Assembly: GCA_002337605.1 (NCBI GenBank)
Contig: DDGL01000014.1
Location: 457,965 to 521,964, forward strand
DNA from: Flavobacteriaceae bacterium UBA1903
GTDB taxonomy: Bacteria; Bacteroidota; Bacteroidia; Flavobacteriales; Flavobacteriaceae
DNA: 64,000 bases
Direction: 5' to 3'
Position 1 is the first letter of the stretch. The number at the start of each line of letters is the position of its first letter. The position numbers and the translations under genes were made by a program. The notes under the pieces were generated by a model. The model had not been told where the DNA came from. It saw only the letters and a list, made by a program, of their open reading frames with translations, and did no database searches. Below are positions 1 to 8,436 of the stretch, in pieces.

Positions 1-2086
1 CCTCAAACGGGTCTGCGGCATTCCCAAGGCGTTTGGACATTTTTTGCCCGTTTTTGTCTAGTACGAGTCCGTTGGAGACTACATTTTTATAAGCTACATC
101 GTCAAAGATCATGGTAGCGATGGCGTGCAAGGTGTAAAACCAACCTCGGGTTTGGTCTACCCCTTCGGCTATAAAATCGGCCTGGCGCCAGGTAGCTTCA
201 ACTTTCTCTTTATTTTCAAACGGGTAATGCCATTGTGCGTACGGCATAGAGCCACTATCAAACCACACATCAATCAAATCGGCCTCCCGTTTCATCGGTT
301 TTCCACTTTCTGAAACCAGGACAATTCCATCAACTATATTTTTATGAAGATCTACCGTATTGTAGTTTTCTTCAGAAAAATCGCCTACGTTGAAATCTTC
401 AAAAATATCCTTCGGCATGAATCCTGCTGCAACAGCTTTAGCCATTTCAGCTTTTAGCTCCTCCACAGAACCTATGACGATTTCTTCTTTTCCATCTTCA
501 GTACGCCACAGCGGTAGCGGAATCCCCCAATAGCGCGAACGGCTTAGATTCCAGTCGTTGGCATTTGCCAGCCAGTTTCCAAATCGGCCCTCTCCGGTTG
601 CTTTAGGCTTCCAGTTAATGGTTTCGTTTAGCTCATGCATTCTATCCCTAAACTCGGTCACTTTAATGAACCAGGAATCTAGCGGGTAATATAAAATAGG
701 CTTATCGGTTCGCCAGCAGTTAGGGTAACTGTGGACGTATTTTTCAACGTGAAAAGCTTTGTTTTCGATTTTTAGTTTAATGGCTAGTTCTACATCTACA
801 CTTTTTTCTGGCTCTTCACCTTCAGCATAGTATTCATTTTTTACATATTTGCCTCCCAGATCGCCTAACTCTGCACGAAATTTCCCTTGCAGATCTACCA
901 ACGGCACCAGGTTTCCGTCTTCATCTTTTACCAGCAATGGCGGTACTTCTGGCGTTGCTTGTTTTGCCACTAAGGCATCGTCCTGTCCAAAGGTTGGAGC
1001 TGTATGTACGATTCCTGTACCGTCTTCGGTGGTCACAAAATCTCCAGCAATTATTCTAAAAGCATTTTCCGGATTGTCATTAGGAAGTGCGTAGTCCAGT
1101 AACTGTTCGTAACGGATTTCCAGTAAATCGGCGCCCTTACATTCGGTAATGATCTTAAAAGGTATTTTCTTATCGCCTTGTTTGTAGGCTTTTATAACTT
1201 CGTCGTTCTCGGTTTCGGTATACTTTCCGCCAAATTGCTTTCCTACCAAATTCTTCGCCAGTACTACATTAATGGGCTGAAAGGTATATTGGTTGTACGT
1301 TCGTACCAACACATAGTCAATTTTAGCTCCAACAGTCAATGCCGTATTACTAGGCAACGTCCATGGAGTTGTGGTCCAGGCTAAAAAATAAATAGTGTTA
1401 GACGCTTTGGCTAAGAAATCTGGTAAGGTGTCCGGGACCGCCTTAAATTGAGCGACCACCGTAGTATCGGTAACATCCTGGTAGGTGCCTGGCTGGTTTA
1501 GCTCGTGTGAACTTAATCCCGTACCTGCTTTAGGAGAATACGGCTGAATGGTATACCCTTTGTATAGTAAATCCTTATTATAAATCTCTTTGAGCAACCA
1601 CCAAACCGTCTCCATGTATTTGGACTTATAGGTAATGTAGGGATCTTCCATATCTACCCAGTAGCCGTATTTTTCGGTAACTTTATTCCACACATCTGTG
1701 TAGCGCATTACGGCTTTACGACAGGCATCGTTATAGGCTTCTACGGTAATTTTTTTACCAATATCTTCTTTGGTTATCCCCAGTTCTTTTTCAACACCAA
1801 GTTCAATTGGAAGTCCGTGGGTATCCCAACCTGCTTTACGGTCTACTTTAAAGCCTTTTTGAGTTTTATACCGACAAAAAATATCTTTAATAGCGCGGGC
1901 CATGACGTGGTGAATTCCCGGGAGTCCGTTAGCACTTGGCGGACCTTCAAAAAATACAAAGGGTTTGGCATCTTTACGAATGGCAATACTCTCCTCAAAA
2001 ATGTTTTCACGTTTCCAAAAATCGAGTACGTCCTCTCCTAGTTTAGGAAGGTCTAAGCCTTTGTATTCTTTAAATTTAGTTGCCAT
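1..2086 (-). CDS. ileS: Isoleucyl-tRNA synthetase, C-terminal part beyond the window
   Basis: Charges tRNA-Ile with isoleucine in the cytoplasm; a class I aminoacyl-tRNA synthetase with an editing domain. About 695 N-terminal residues are present and the gene runs off the left edge. The start is the ATG at 2084-2086 (MATKFKEYK). Visible motifs are the HIGH-type box PPSANGLPGIHH near residue 50, the form usual in Bacteroidota, the WTTTPWTLPSN editing-domain motif, and KMSKR at residues 682-686 (bases 29-43). The missing part should be the anticodon-binding region. The start codon lies inside a short dispersed repeat that is also found at the start of the gene at 61650-62006. Identification is firm from the motifs and collinearity. 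Confidence 0.96.
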   Translation of the reverse strand, partial: MATKFKEYKGLDLPKLGEDVLDFWKRENIFEESIAIRKDAKPFVFFEGPPSANGLPGIHHVMARAIKDIFCRYKTQKGFKVDRKAGWDTHGLPIELGVEKELGITKEDIGKKITVEAYNDACRKAVMRYTDVWNKVTEKYGYWVDMEDPYITYKSKYMETVWWLLKEIYNKDLLYKGYTIQPYSPKAGTGLSSHELNQPGTYQDVTDTTVVAQFKAVPDTLPDFLAKASNTIYFLAWTTTPWTLPSNTALTVGAKIDYVLVRTYNQYTFQPINVVLAKNLVGKQFGGKYTETENDEVIKAYKQGDKKIPFKIITECKGADLLEIRYEQLLDYALPNDNPENAFRIIAGDFVTTEDGTGIVHTAPTFGQDDALVAKQATPEVPPLLVKDEDGNLVPLVDLQGKFRAELGDLGGKYVKNEYYAEGEEPEKSVDVELAIKLKIENKAFHVEKYVHSYPNCWRTDKPILYYPLDSWFIKVTEFRDRMHELNETINWKPKATGEGRFGNWLANANDWNLSRSRYWGIPLPLWRTEDGKEEIVIGSVEELKAEMAKAVAAGFMPKDIFEDFNVGDFSEENYNTVDLHKNIVDGIVLVSESGKPMKREADLIDVWFDSGSMPYAQWHYPFENKEKVEATWRQADFIAEGVDQTRGWFYTLHAIATMIFDDVAYKNVVSNGLVLDKNGQKMSKRLGNAADPFE

Positions 2087-2105
2087 ATTTCGACTGCGGT
2101 CAATA
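2081..2105. repeat. Start-codon dispersed repeat, copy 1
   Basis: A block of about 25 bases reading tgccatatttcgactgcggt and onward spans the first codons of ileS and its upstream flank. The same block, with two changes in the central GC-rich part, recurs at 62001-62025 over the start of another gene. The core resembles a short dispersed repeat (TTTCGACTGCGCTCAAT-like) that I associate with flavobacterial intergenic regions; that association is from memory. Confidence 0.6.
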
Positions 2106-2260
2106 TGTACTTGACCCTTTTTTAAAATGTTGATCCATATACCTATATTTCGTATATAAGTACAAATCCTTTTGAGGTTGCGAATTTAAGAAATTTTGAA
2201 GGAAAAAGAACCCCTAACAAGGTTTAAACTAGACGCTAAACCGCTGCAGTTTCTCCAAAA

Positions 2261-2290
2261 AAAAACCACTCAACTTTGAGTGGCTTTTAA
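2261..2290 (-). terminator. Rho-independent terminator of the lipoprotein gene
   Basis: The inverted repeat CCACTCA / TGAGTGG (2266-2272 and 2277-2283, four-base loop) is followed on the minus strand by a run of nine T. It sits just beyond the stop of the minus-strand lipoprotein gene ending at 2309. Confidence 0.85.
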
Positions 2291-2308
2291 AATGTATATA
2301 ATTATCGC

Positions 2309-2923
2309 CTATTGGCGCATCAGTCTTATTTCAGAAGTAAGTTCAACTTCCGCACCGTCATCGGTTGTTTCGGTACTCACGTTGGTAATTATAAGCTGTC
2401 CCTGAGTAAACGTTACAACATCCCAGGTACCATCAATACCATCGGTTCCTGTAAACGTAATTGTTTCAGCATTTGCATCGGTAGTATACGCTCCTGTTTC
2501 ATTATCAAACGATAAGATCTCAGAGTCTTCTATGATTTCACCTCCCAACATAATTGTTGAAACGATTCTGTATTGGCCGTTTATAATATAGACACCATCT
2601 TCACGAAATTCAACAGTGGTCTGAAATGTATCCCCCACAATAGTAATAGTACCAGTTACTGGAACGCCAGCGACATTAGCACTTATAGTTCCATCGCTTT
2701 CCAAAAATGTAAGATCATGTGTTCCATCAAGGTTTACATTAGTCACCAGATAGCAACCATCATCTTCAATAGTACCCACCTGGTTAGGGCATAGGTCATC
2801 AACATCCGGTATGCCATCGCCGTCCGTATCAAGTGTAATGTCTACCCCATCATCATCATTTTTACAAGCTGTAAGCGTGGCTACAGCTAAAAAGGCTATC
2901 ATTATAAGTTTTACATGTTTCAT
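2309..2923 (-). CDS. Lipoprotein with thrombospondin type 3 calcium-binding motif
   Basis: A predicted surface or periplasmic lipoprotein of unknown role, 204 aa. The start chosen is the ATG at 2921-2923, giving a signal peptide ending in the lipobox LTAC (Cys20). A longer reading frame back to 3046 is open but would swallow the promoter-like TATATTTG at 2941-2948 and has no signal peptide at its front. After the lipobox comes an acidic DTDGDGIPDVDDLCP stretch, the thrombospondin type 3 calcium-binding repeat. The rest is beta-rich and looks lipocalin-like (paired GTWDV-type and EIRLMRQ-type strands), which is inference. It is divergent from the outer-membrane-type gene at 3048. Confidence 0.75.
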   Translation of the reverse strand: MKHVKLIMIAFLAVATLTACKNDDDGVDITLDTDGDGIPDVDDLCPNQVGTIEDDGCYLVTNVNLDGTHDLTFLESDGTISANVAGVPVTGTITIVGDTFQTTVEFREDGVYIINGQYRIVSTIMLGGEIIEDSEILSFDNETGAYTTDANAETITFTGTDGIDGTWDVVTFTQGQLIITNVSTETTDDGAEVELTSEIRLMRQ

Positions 2924-2940
2924 AAGTTGTTTGTTTGGTA

Positions 2941-2948
2941 CAAATATA
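2941..2948 (-). promoter_or_regulatory. Candidate -7 promoter box for the lipoprotein gene
   Basis: On the minus strand this reads TATATTTG, an exact match to the Bacteroidota TAnnTTTG box, 17 bases before the chosen start at 2923. No clear TTG box is seen at the expected distance upstream. Confidence 0.5.
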
Positions 2949-3015
2949 TATTTAATTGTTATAAACCTTAGAACCTTCAAAAATATTGTATGAACAAGTA
3001 ATTCACTATTTTTTC

Positions 3016-3023
3016 TATCTTTA
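3016..3023 (+). promoter_or_regulatory. Candidate -7 promoter box
   Basis: TATCTTTA, a near match to TAnnTTTG, lies 24 bases upstream of the TTG start at 3048. The same TATCTTTA form recurs upstream of several other plus-strand genes in this window. Confidence 0.4.
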
Positions 3024-3047
3024 GCAACGCACCTAACCAAGTACATT

Positions 3048-3974
3048 TTGAAAAAAATTATTTTACTGCTTCTATGTATTCCATTACAAACTTTTGCACA
3101 AGACTACGTAGACCTATTAAAAATAGGATATGGCCAGACCTTTAATAACGATTTTGAAGGCACAGGCGAAAGCACCTTTGTAAAGTCTTTTGATGTAGAC
3201 CTCACTGTTCCTGTAGTTTTAAATGAAAATCATGCCTTTATTACTGGTGCCGTTTACAGTCGAAATAACCTGCAATTATTCCCTAATGCCGCATCTTCCA
3301 GCCTGCACAGTACCATTGTAAAACTTGGGCTGGCTTCCACCTACAACGAAAGATGGAGCAGCACGCTAGTATTTTTACCAAAAATTGCTTCAGATTATGT
3401 GAACAGCTCTGGCGAAGATTTTTACTTTGGCGGCGTTGGATTGCTGAAATATCAAAAAACGGAACACCTGAAATATCGTTTTGGGCTCTATGCCTCTACG
3501 GAGGCTTTCGGAGTGTTCACCACCCCCATTATAGGTTGGTATTATTTGAGTCCGAATTCCAAATTTGAAATGGACGTCTCCCTTCCCATTGCAGCAGACG
3601 TAAATTACACCTTTGGAGTAACAACACTTGGTTTTGATTATATTGGCATAGGCCGGAGTTTCCGCATTACCGAAAACGATGCCGATGTGTATGCAGATGT
3701 AAGTTCACTGGAATTTGCGAGTTACCTTCAATTTAACGCTTTGGAGAAAAGTGTTTTGTTACGGGCAAAATTTGGCTATTCCAGTAATAATTATGAAATC
3801 TATCAAAACGGAGAAAAAATAGATGTTGGGGTTTCAGCGTTTAGTTTTGGTGATGACAGAACGCAGCTAAACCCAAACCTAAGTGGCGGATTATTCCTAC
3901 GATTTGAAGCTATTTACAGGTTCGATATTTCAGAAGACTCCCCTGCTTCACCCGTTTTAGGTGGGGAAGAATAA
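3048..3974 (+). CDS. Outer-membrane beta-barrel-like protein (DUF6268-like)
   Basis: A predicted exported protein of 308 aa, probably an outer-membrane barrel. The start is a TTG at 3048 (TTG AAA AAA ATT), giving a standard signal peptide MKKIILLLLCIPLQTFAQ. The mature part is a series of alternating strands with aromatic girdle residues, for example the segments around FYFGGVGLLKYQ and GLFLRFEAIYRF, with no catalytic motif. The overall pattern resembles the DUF6268 family of Bacteroidota; that family name is a moderate-confidence recollection. It is followed after 18 bases by a small zinc-ribbon gene that appears to have its own promoter. Confidence 0.65.
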   Translation: MKKIILLLLCIPLQTFAQDYVDLLKIGYGQTFNNDFEGTGESTFVKSFDVDLTVPVVLNENHAFITGAVYSRNNLQLFPNAASSSLHSTIVKLGLASTYNERWSSTLVFLPKIASDYVNSSGEDFYFGGVGLLKYQKTEHLKYRFGLYASTEAFGVFTTPIIGWYYLSPNSKFEMDVSLPIAADVNYTFGVTTLGFDYIGIGRSFRITENDADVYADVSSLEFASYLQFNALEKSVLLRAKFGYSSNNYEIYQNGEKIDVGVSAFSFGDDRTQLNPNLSGGLFLRFEAIYRFDISEDSPASPVLGGEE

Positions 3975-3980
3975 TTTATT

Positions 3981-3988
3981 TATCTTTA
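3981..3988 (+). promoter_or_regulatory. -7 promoter box abutting a start codon
   Basis: TATCTTTA ends only four bases before the ATG at 3993. A transcript initiated from this box would begin at or next to the start codon, suggesting a leaderless message. Confidence 0.45.
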
Positions 3989-3992
3989 AGCA

Positions 3993-4349
3993 ATGGAGCG
4001 AAAATGTCTAGAATGTGGAGATAAGTTAATTGGCCGTGCCGACAAGCGCTATTGTAGTGATGCCTGCCGGAATGCGCATAACAATTCACTTAACAAAGAT
4101 GGTAAAAACCTCTTGCGGAATGTAAACAACCGGCTCCGAAAAAACTACCGTATCCTGGAAGCCCTCAATACGAAGGATAAGACCAAGACAAAAAAAGAAA
4201 CCCTGCTCAAACACGGTTTCAACTTTAAATTTTATACCAGCCAATACGTCACCAAAACAGGAAGCACTTATAACTACGTTTATGATCAGGGCTATTTACC
4301 TCTGGATAACGATTGGTTTTTATTGGTAAAGACCGATATGGTTTTGTGA
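3993..4349 (+). CDS. Small zinc-ribbon protein, conserved in flavobacteria
   Basis: An unrecognised 118-aa protein with an N-terminal metal site: Cys5-x2-Cys8 and Cys21-x3-Cys25 (ECGDKL...YCSDACRN), a treble-clef or zinc-ribbon pattern seen in DNA- or RNA-associated small proteins. The middle is very basic and lysine-rich (about residues 35-70). The C-terminal part, with KFYTSQYVTKTG and YNYVYDQGYLP, looks like a small folded beta unit. No enzymatic motif is visible. The function is unknown; nucleic-acid binding is inference from the zinc site and charge. Confidence 0.7.
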   Translation: MERKCLECGDKLIGRADKRYCSDACRNAHNNSLNKDGKNLLRNVNNRLRKNYRILEALNTKDKTKTKKETLLKHGFNFKFYTSQYVTKTGSTYNYVYDQGYLPLDNDWFLLVKTDMVL

Positions 4350-4421
4350 CAAGGTAAACACCTCAGCATTTTAACCTAACCAATTTCTTCCCCTGAGGGA
4401 GATGCCGAAGGCAGAGAGACT

Positions 4422-4886
4422 TTATTTCCACGAATTCCCCTTTAACTCCAACGCAGCTTTCAGTACATCTTTCTGGCTAATAAGCCCCACGAGTTTTCCT
4501 TCTTCCACAATAGGAAAACGACGCCGTTTGGCGGTTAAAAACTTATCAGCTGCATCAAAAAGATTCATATTACCATCTATAGTTTCTACTTCTTTAATCA
4601 TGTGGTCCTGTACTTTAGCATCTTGCATCGGGTGATTGTGATACCGGCTGGAACTTATCTGTTTCATACAATCTCCTTCTGAAATGATCCCGACCAGCTC
4701 ATTTTTCTCATTCACCACAGGACCCCCGGATATTTTTTTCTTGATAAGCGTGTTCATCACCTCCAAGACCGATTGCTCCGGTCTAAACGTAGTTAATGAC
4801 CTACTCATATAATCTGAAACTTTAATATCTTCAGAAGAACCCTTGGTTTCTTTGGCGCGCTTGCCTCTATAACTTTTAATTGCCAT
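4422..4886 (-). CDS. CBS-domain pair protein
   Basis: A 154-aa stand-alone pair of CBS domains, the adenosine-nucleotide-sensing module. After a basic N-terminus (about residues 1-20) CBS1 covers roughly residues 22-80, including VSDYMSRSL, SGGPVVNEKNELVGIISEGD. CBS2 covers about 90-150, including VQDHMIKEVETI and RRRFPIVEEGKLVGLISQKD. Each has the conserved G-x-(I/L)-(S/T)-x-x-D ending. There is no attached enzyme or channel, so the partner is unknown. It is transcribed convergently to the zinc-ribbon gene. The start at 4886 gives the first ATG. Confidence 0.9.
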   Translation of the reverse strand: MAIKSYRGKRAKETKGSSEDIKVSDYMSRSLTTFRPEQSVLEVMNTLIKKKISGGPVVNEKNELVGIISEGDCMKQISSSRYHNHPMQDAKVQDHMIKEVETIDGNMNLFDAADKFLTAKRRRFPIVEEGKLVGLISQKDVLKAALELKGNSWK

Positions 4887-5044
4887 AATTTCAATAGTAT
4901 TCGTTAGGTTGCTGAAGGTTTTATCCTTGATGTATTAGGAGTAAAAAACGTTCAGTATACATTTTTACAAACAGGAAGATACGTAAAATTTCACTTCGGT
5001 ACTGTTAAGGGGTTCCCTCTGAAACGAAATTTACTGAAATGTTG

Positions 5045-5052
5045 TACTTTTA
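5045..5052 (+). promoter_or_regulatory. Candidate -7 box for the M28 peptidase gene
   Basis: TACTTTTA, a relaxed match to TAnnTTTG, lies 19 bases upstream of the ATG at 5072. Otherwise 4887-5044 is A+T-rich DNA without an obvious gene. Confidence 0.3.
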
Positions 5053-5071
5053 AATCACCAAAACCAACCCT

Positions 5072-7435
5072 ATGAAATTCCTCGCTGGCACTCTCTCTTT
5101 CCTCCTTGTATTATTTTTTATTTGGTATAGCTTTTTCAGCTTAATGCCACGTGACGGCAACCCAGCCAGCGCCCCACAAACCGAATTTTCCAGCCAACGT
5201 GCCCTCACTCCTTTAAAAGAAATCACCAAAGCACCCCATTACCATGGAAGTAAGGAGCATGACCGCGTACGGGAATTTTTACTGAAAGAACTTCAAAATT
5301 TAGGTCTTGAAACTGAAGTGCAGGAAGGCTTTGTGCTTCACGAAGGGTGGCGCGGACTAGACCGTCCAAAAAACATTGTCGGGGTTTGGAAAGGCAGTGG
5401 CAATGGGAAATCGCTGGTGTTGCTTTCACATTACGACAGCGCCAAAGTACCCAGTCTGGGGGCCAGTGATGCAGGAAGTGGTGTAGTAACCATTTTAGAA
5501 AGTTTGCGTGCCTACAAAGCTGCAGGCAAACAGCCTAAAAACGATATTGTAGTATTGTTTAGCGATGCGGAAGAAATTGGACTGGATGGCGCACAACTAT
5601 TTGTGAACGAACATGAATTAGCCAAAAATGTAGGACTTGTCCTTAATTTTGAAGCCAGAGGAAGCGGTGGCCCCAGCAATATGATCCTAGAAACCAATGG
5701 TGGTAATGCAAATCTCGTAAAAGCATTTGTGGAAGCAAATCCAGACTATCCAGTAGCGTCTTCTCTAATGTATAGCATCTATAAAATGCTCCCAAACGAT
5801 ACCGACTCCACTATTTTTAGAGAAGATGGCGATATTGATAGCTTTTTCTTCGCCTTTATAGACGACCATTACGATTACCACACCGCTAACGATACCTATG
5901 AAAATCTGGACAGAGAAACCCTGCAACACCAGGGCAGTTATTTGTTGCCGTTGCTTCATTACTTTGGAGATGCAGATCTTTCAACCCTTAAAGCTGAGGA
6001 AGATTATGTGTATGTAAATGCACCTTTCGTAAAAATGATCACTTATCCTTTTTCTTGGATCTTCCCTATGCTCATCGTCGCAGTAATTTTGTTTTTTGGG
6101 CTCCTTTTTTATGGATTCTCAAAACGAAAACTGAAAGGAAAACCTATTGGAAAGGGGTTTGGAGCCTTGCTACTATCATTAGTAGTTTGTGGTGCGGTGG
6201 GCTATCTAGGCTGGATGCTATTACAAATTATGTATCCGCAATACACCGAAATCCAACATGGCTTTACCTACAATGGGCATTGGTATATTGCCTTCTTCGT
6301 TGTACTTTCTGCAGCCATAGTTTTTAAAATCTACCGAAGTTTCAACGTTAAAAAAGAAGTGGCTAGTTTTTACGTAGCGCCACTCGTGTTTTGGATCATT
6401 ATAAACATAGCAGTAGCCATACTCTTAAAAGGTGCTGCCTACTGGATCATCCCGGTATTTTTTGGGTTATTGTCCTTCTTTGTTTTGCTGAAACAGTCAA
6501 AACCAAGTTTACTAGTACTAACATTACTGGCAATTCCTGCACTTTCATTTTTTGCACCACTCATTCAGTTTTTCCCAGTCGGTTTAGGGTTAAAGATGTT
6601 GGTAATTAGTTGTGTGTTTGTGGTGTTATTATTTGGATTGTTAGTTCCTGTTTTTGGGTTCTATCGCTGGAAGAATATAATTTCTGCTTTCAGTTTTATT
6701 TTTGCAATTGTACTCTTTTTTGTAGCACACGCAAAAAGTGATTTTACCGAAACCAGCCAGAAACCCAACAGCTTAATCTATTATCAAAATGCCGATACGA
6801 ATGAAAACTTCTGGCTCACCTATGACAAAATACTGGACCCTTGGACCCAAGGGTATCTGGGTGACACCCCGGAAGAAGCAGGGAAGTATATCACCAATGT
6901 AGCAGGAAGCAAATACAATACAGGCTATAGTTTTGCCGCACAGGCACCAGCAAAAACAATTGCTCCTTTTGAGATACGCTTGGAACAAGACACCACAGTT
7001 CAAAACCTTCGGGAGGTAACATTTACTATTATACCAAAACGTACTATAAACGAACTGGGCGTGTACACTGATGCTTCTACAGTATTCGAATCGCTTACTT
7101 TTAATGGAAAAACGGTTTCAAAAGACACGACAGACAATGCTTTTTACAAACGAAAAAGCAATATGCTACTCCGTTATTTTGTGGCAAATAAAGATTCCTT
7201 GGAAGTTTCGTTTTCTGTTGAAAAAAACAAACCGCTTACTTTTCAGGTGCTAGAGACCTCTTACGATTTGCTAAAACATCCACAATTCACCATCAACCAA
7301 CGGCCTAAAAATACCATGCCAAAACCCTTTATCAATACAGATGCAGTGGTGGTAAAACGCAGTTTTTCTGTAGATGAACTGAAGAAAAAGGGTGTTGTAT
7401 CTGATACGCTTGCTGAAGAAATAGCACCTGAGTAA
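5072..7435 (+). CDS. M28 family zinc aminopeptidase with a C-terminal membrane domain
   Basis: A membrane-anchored metallopeptidase of 787 aa. One N-terminal membrane segment (about residues 4-25) is followed by an M28 peptidase domain to about residue 310. Ligand and catalytic residues visible are His120 (SHYDS), Asp133 (GASDAGSG), Glu167-Glu168 (DAEEIGLDGA), Glu194 (NFEARG) and His270 (DYHTANDT). Roughly eight hydrophobic segments follow between about residues 325 and 555, then a soluble region of about 230 residues. This layout matches the Fxna/ER-metallopeptidase-1 type of M28 protein found widely in Bacteroidota. The substrate is unknown; the catalytic domain should face the periplasm if the first segment is an uncleaved anchor. 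Confidence 0.88.
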   Translation: MKFLAGTLSFLLVLFFIWYSFFSLMPRDGNPASAPQTEFSSQRALTPLKEITKAPHYHGSKEHDRVREFLLKELQNLGLETEVQEGFVLHEGWRGLDRPKNIVGVWKGSGNGKSLVLLSHYDSAKVPSLGASDAGSGVVTILESLRAYKAAGKQPKNDIVVLFSDAEEIGLDGAQLFVNEHELAKNVGLVLNFEARGSGGPSNMILETNGGNANLVKAFVEANPDYPVASSLMYSIYKMLPNDTDSTIFREDGDIDSFFFAFIDDHYDYHTANDTYENLDRETLQHQGSYLLPLLHYFGDADLSTLKAEEDYVYVNAPFVKMITYPFSWIFPMLIVAVILFFGLLFYGFSKRKLKGKPIGKGFGALLLSLVVCGAVGYLGWMLLQIMYPQYTEIQHGFTYNGHWYIAFFVVLSAAIVFKIYRSFNVKKEVASFYVAPLVFWIIINIAVAILLKGAAYWIIPVFFGLLSFFVLLKQSKPSLLVLTLLAIPALSFFAPLIQFFPVGLGLKMLVISCVFVVLLFGLLVPVFGFYRWKNIISAFSFIFAIVLFFVAHAKSDFTETSQKPNSLIYYQNADTNENFWLTYDKILDPWTQGYLGDTPEEAGKYITNVAGSKYNTGYSFAAQAPAKTIAPFEIRLEQDTTVQNLREVTFTIIPKRTINELGVYTDASTVFESLTFNGKTVSKDTTDNAFYKRKSNMLLRYFVANKDSLEVSFSVEKNKPLTFQVLETSYDLLKHPQFTINQRPKNTMPKPFINTDAVVVKRSFSVDELKKKGVVSDTLAEEIAPE

Positions 7436-7510
7436 GAGATCCTTCGATACAATTTTACTCCTGCGGCGTAACATCACTCAGGAACCCAAATTTTATAAGT
7501 CAGATTAAAC

Positions 7511-8311
7511 ATGAGTAAAACAATTGGAATAGCAGGATTAGGATGGTTGGGGAAGCCGCTGGCAACTGCATTAAATACCTTAGGATATACGGTAAAGGGA
7601 ACGGTTACTTCAGCTGAAAAGGCTACTGCTTTACAAAAAAAGGGTATTAACGCATTCCCTGTTGAAATTACCGAGACTGGTGTGAACGGAGCACCACAAG
7701 GTTTTTTAAAAGATCTGGACACCCTCATTGTAATGATTCCCCCGGGGTTGCGCAGAAACACAGGAGCCGATTATGTCCTGAAAATGACCCACTTTCTCGC
7801 CGAAGTTGAAACCGCCCAAGTTCCCAACTGTATTTTTATTAGCAGTACATCAGTCTACGGAGATAAACAAGGTAACGTTACCGAAACAGACCTCCCCGAA
7901 CCCGAAAACGAAGCCGGACGCCAATTAAAGCAAGTAGAACAGTTGTTTTTCACTTCAGAAAGCAACACAAGTATTGTGCGTTTTGGAGGGCTTATTGGAG
8001 GCAGTCGCCAACCTGCAAGGTATTTAGCAGGACGCACCAATTTAAGTGGTGGGAATGCCCCAGTAAACCTGATCCACCGGGAAGACTGTATTGAAGTTTT
8101 AACAGCTATCATTACACAAGAAATGTACGGGCATATTTTTAACGCCGTGCATCCCTACCATCCCAAAAAAGCCGCGTATTATACCGAAAAAGCAAAAGAA
8201 CTAGGCCTAGAGCTGCCTCATTTTGCTGAAAACGCCAACACCCTTTTTAAGCAAGTAGATTCTGTAAACCTAGAAAGCGTTTTGGGGTATAACTTTAAAA
8301 AAGCTATATAA
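7511..8311 (+). CDS. NAD(P)-dependent epimerase/SDR, YeeZ-like
   Basis: A 266-aa Rossmann-fold protein of the extended SDR type. The N-terminal dinucleotide-binding loop is GIAGLGWLGKPLA (about residues 6-18), followed by a classic strand IFISSTSVYGDKQG (about 113-126) in which the Ser and the SVYG motif occupy the SDR catalytic positions. The usual Tyr-x3-Lys is not clearly present, as in other YeeZ-like members, so it may act on a different chemistry or only bind nucleotide. The substrate is unknown. It follows the M28 gene by 75 bases on the same strand and is closed by the terminator at 8376-8405. Confidence 0.8.
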   Translation: MSKTIGIAGLGWLGKPLATALNTLGYTVKGTVTSAEKATALQKKGINAFPVEITETGVNGAPQGFLKDLDTLIVMIPPGLRRNTGADYVLKMTHFLAEVETAQVPNCIFISSTSVYGDKQGNVTETDLPEPENEAGRQLKQVEQLFFTSESNTSIVRFGGLIGGSRQPARYLAGRTNLSGGNAPVNLIHREDCIEVLTAIITQEMYGHIFNAVHPYHPKKAAYYTEKAKELGLELPHFAENANTLFKQVDSVNLESVLGYNFKKAI

Positions 8312-8375
8312 AAAATATCTTCACGAAAGAGTTCTAACATGAAGATGCGCAGAGAATTCAGGAAAAATTTTAAAC

Positions 8376-8405
8376 AAAAAAGGAGCCCAAAATGAGCTCC
8401 TTTTT
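8376..8405. terminator. Bidirectional terminator between convergent genes
   Basis: The inverted repeat AAGGAGC / GCTCCTT is flanked by A and T runs (aaaaaggagc ... gctccttttt), with a loop of nine bases. It lies between the SDR gene (plus) and the M13 peptidase gene (minus) and can serve both. Confidence 0.85.
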
Positions 8406-8436
8406 CAATGTTCTATTTCTGTTATAGTTTTAACAG

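Noticed and set aside
1930..1960. Unusual HIGH box (GLPGIHH) in ileS as a sign of a divergent enzyme
   Set aside because: This variant is the normal form in Bacteroidota isoleucyl-tRNA synthetases, as far as I recall, so it is not a noteworthy change.
2924..3046. Longer start for the lipoprotein gene ending at 2309
   Set aside because: It would have no signal peptide at its front and would cover the TATATTTG box at 2941-2948, so the ATG at 2923 is preferred.
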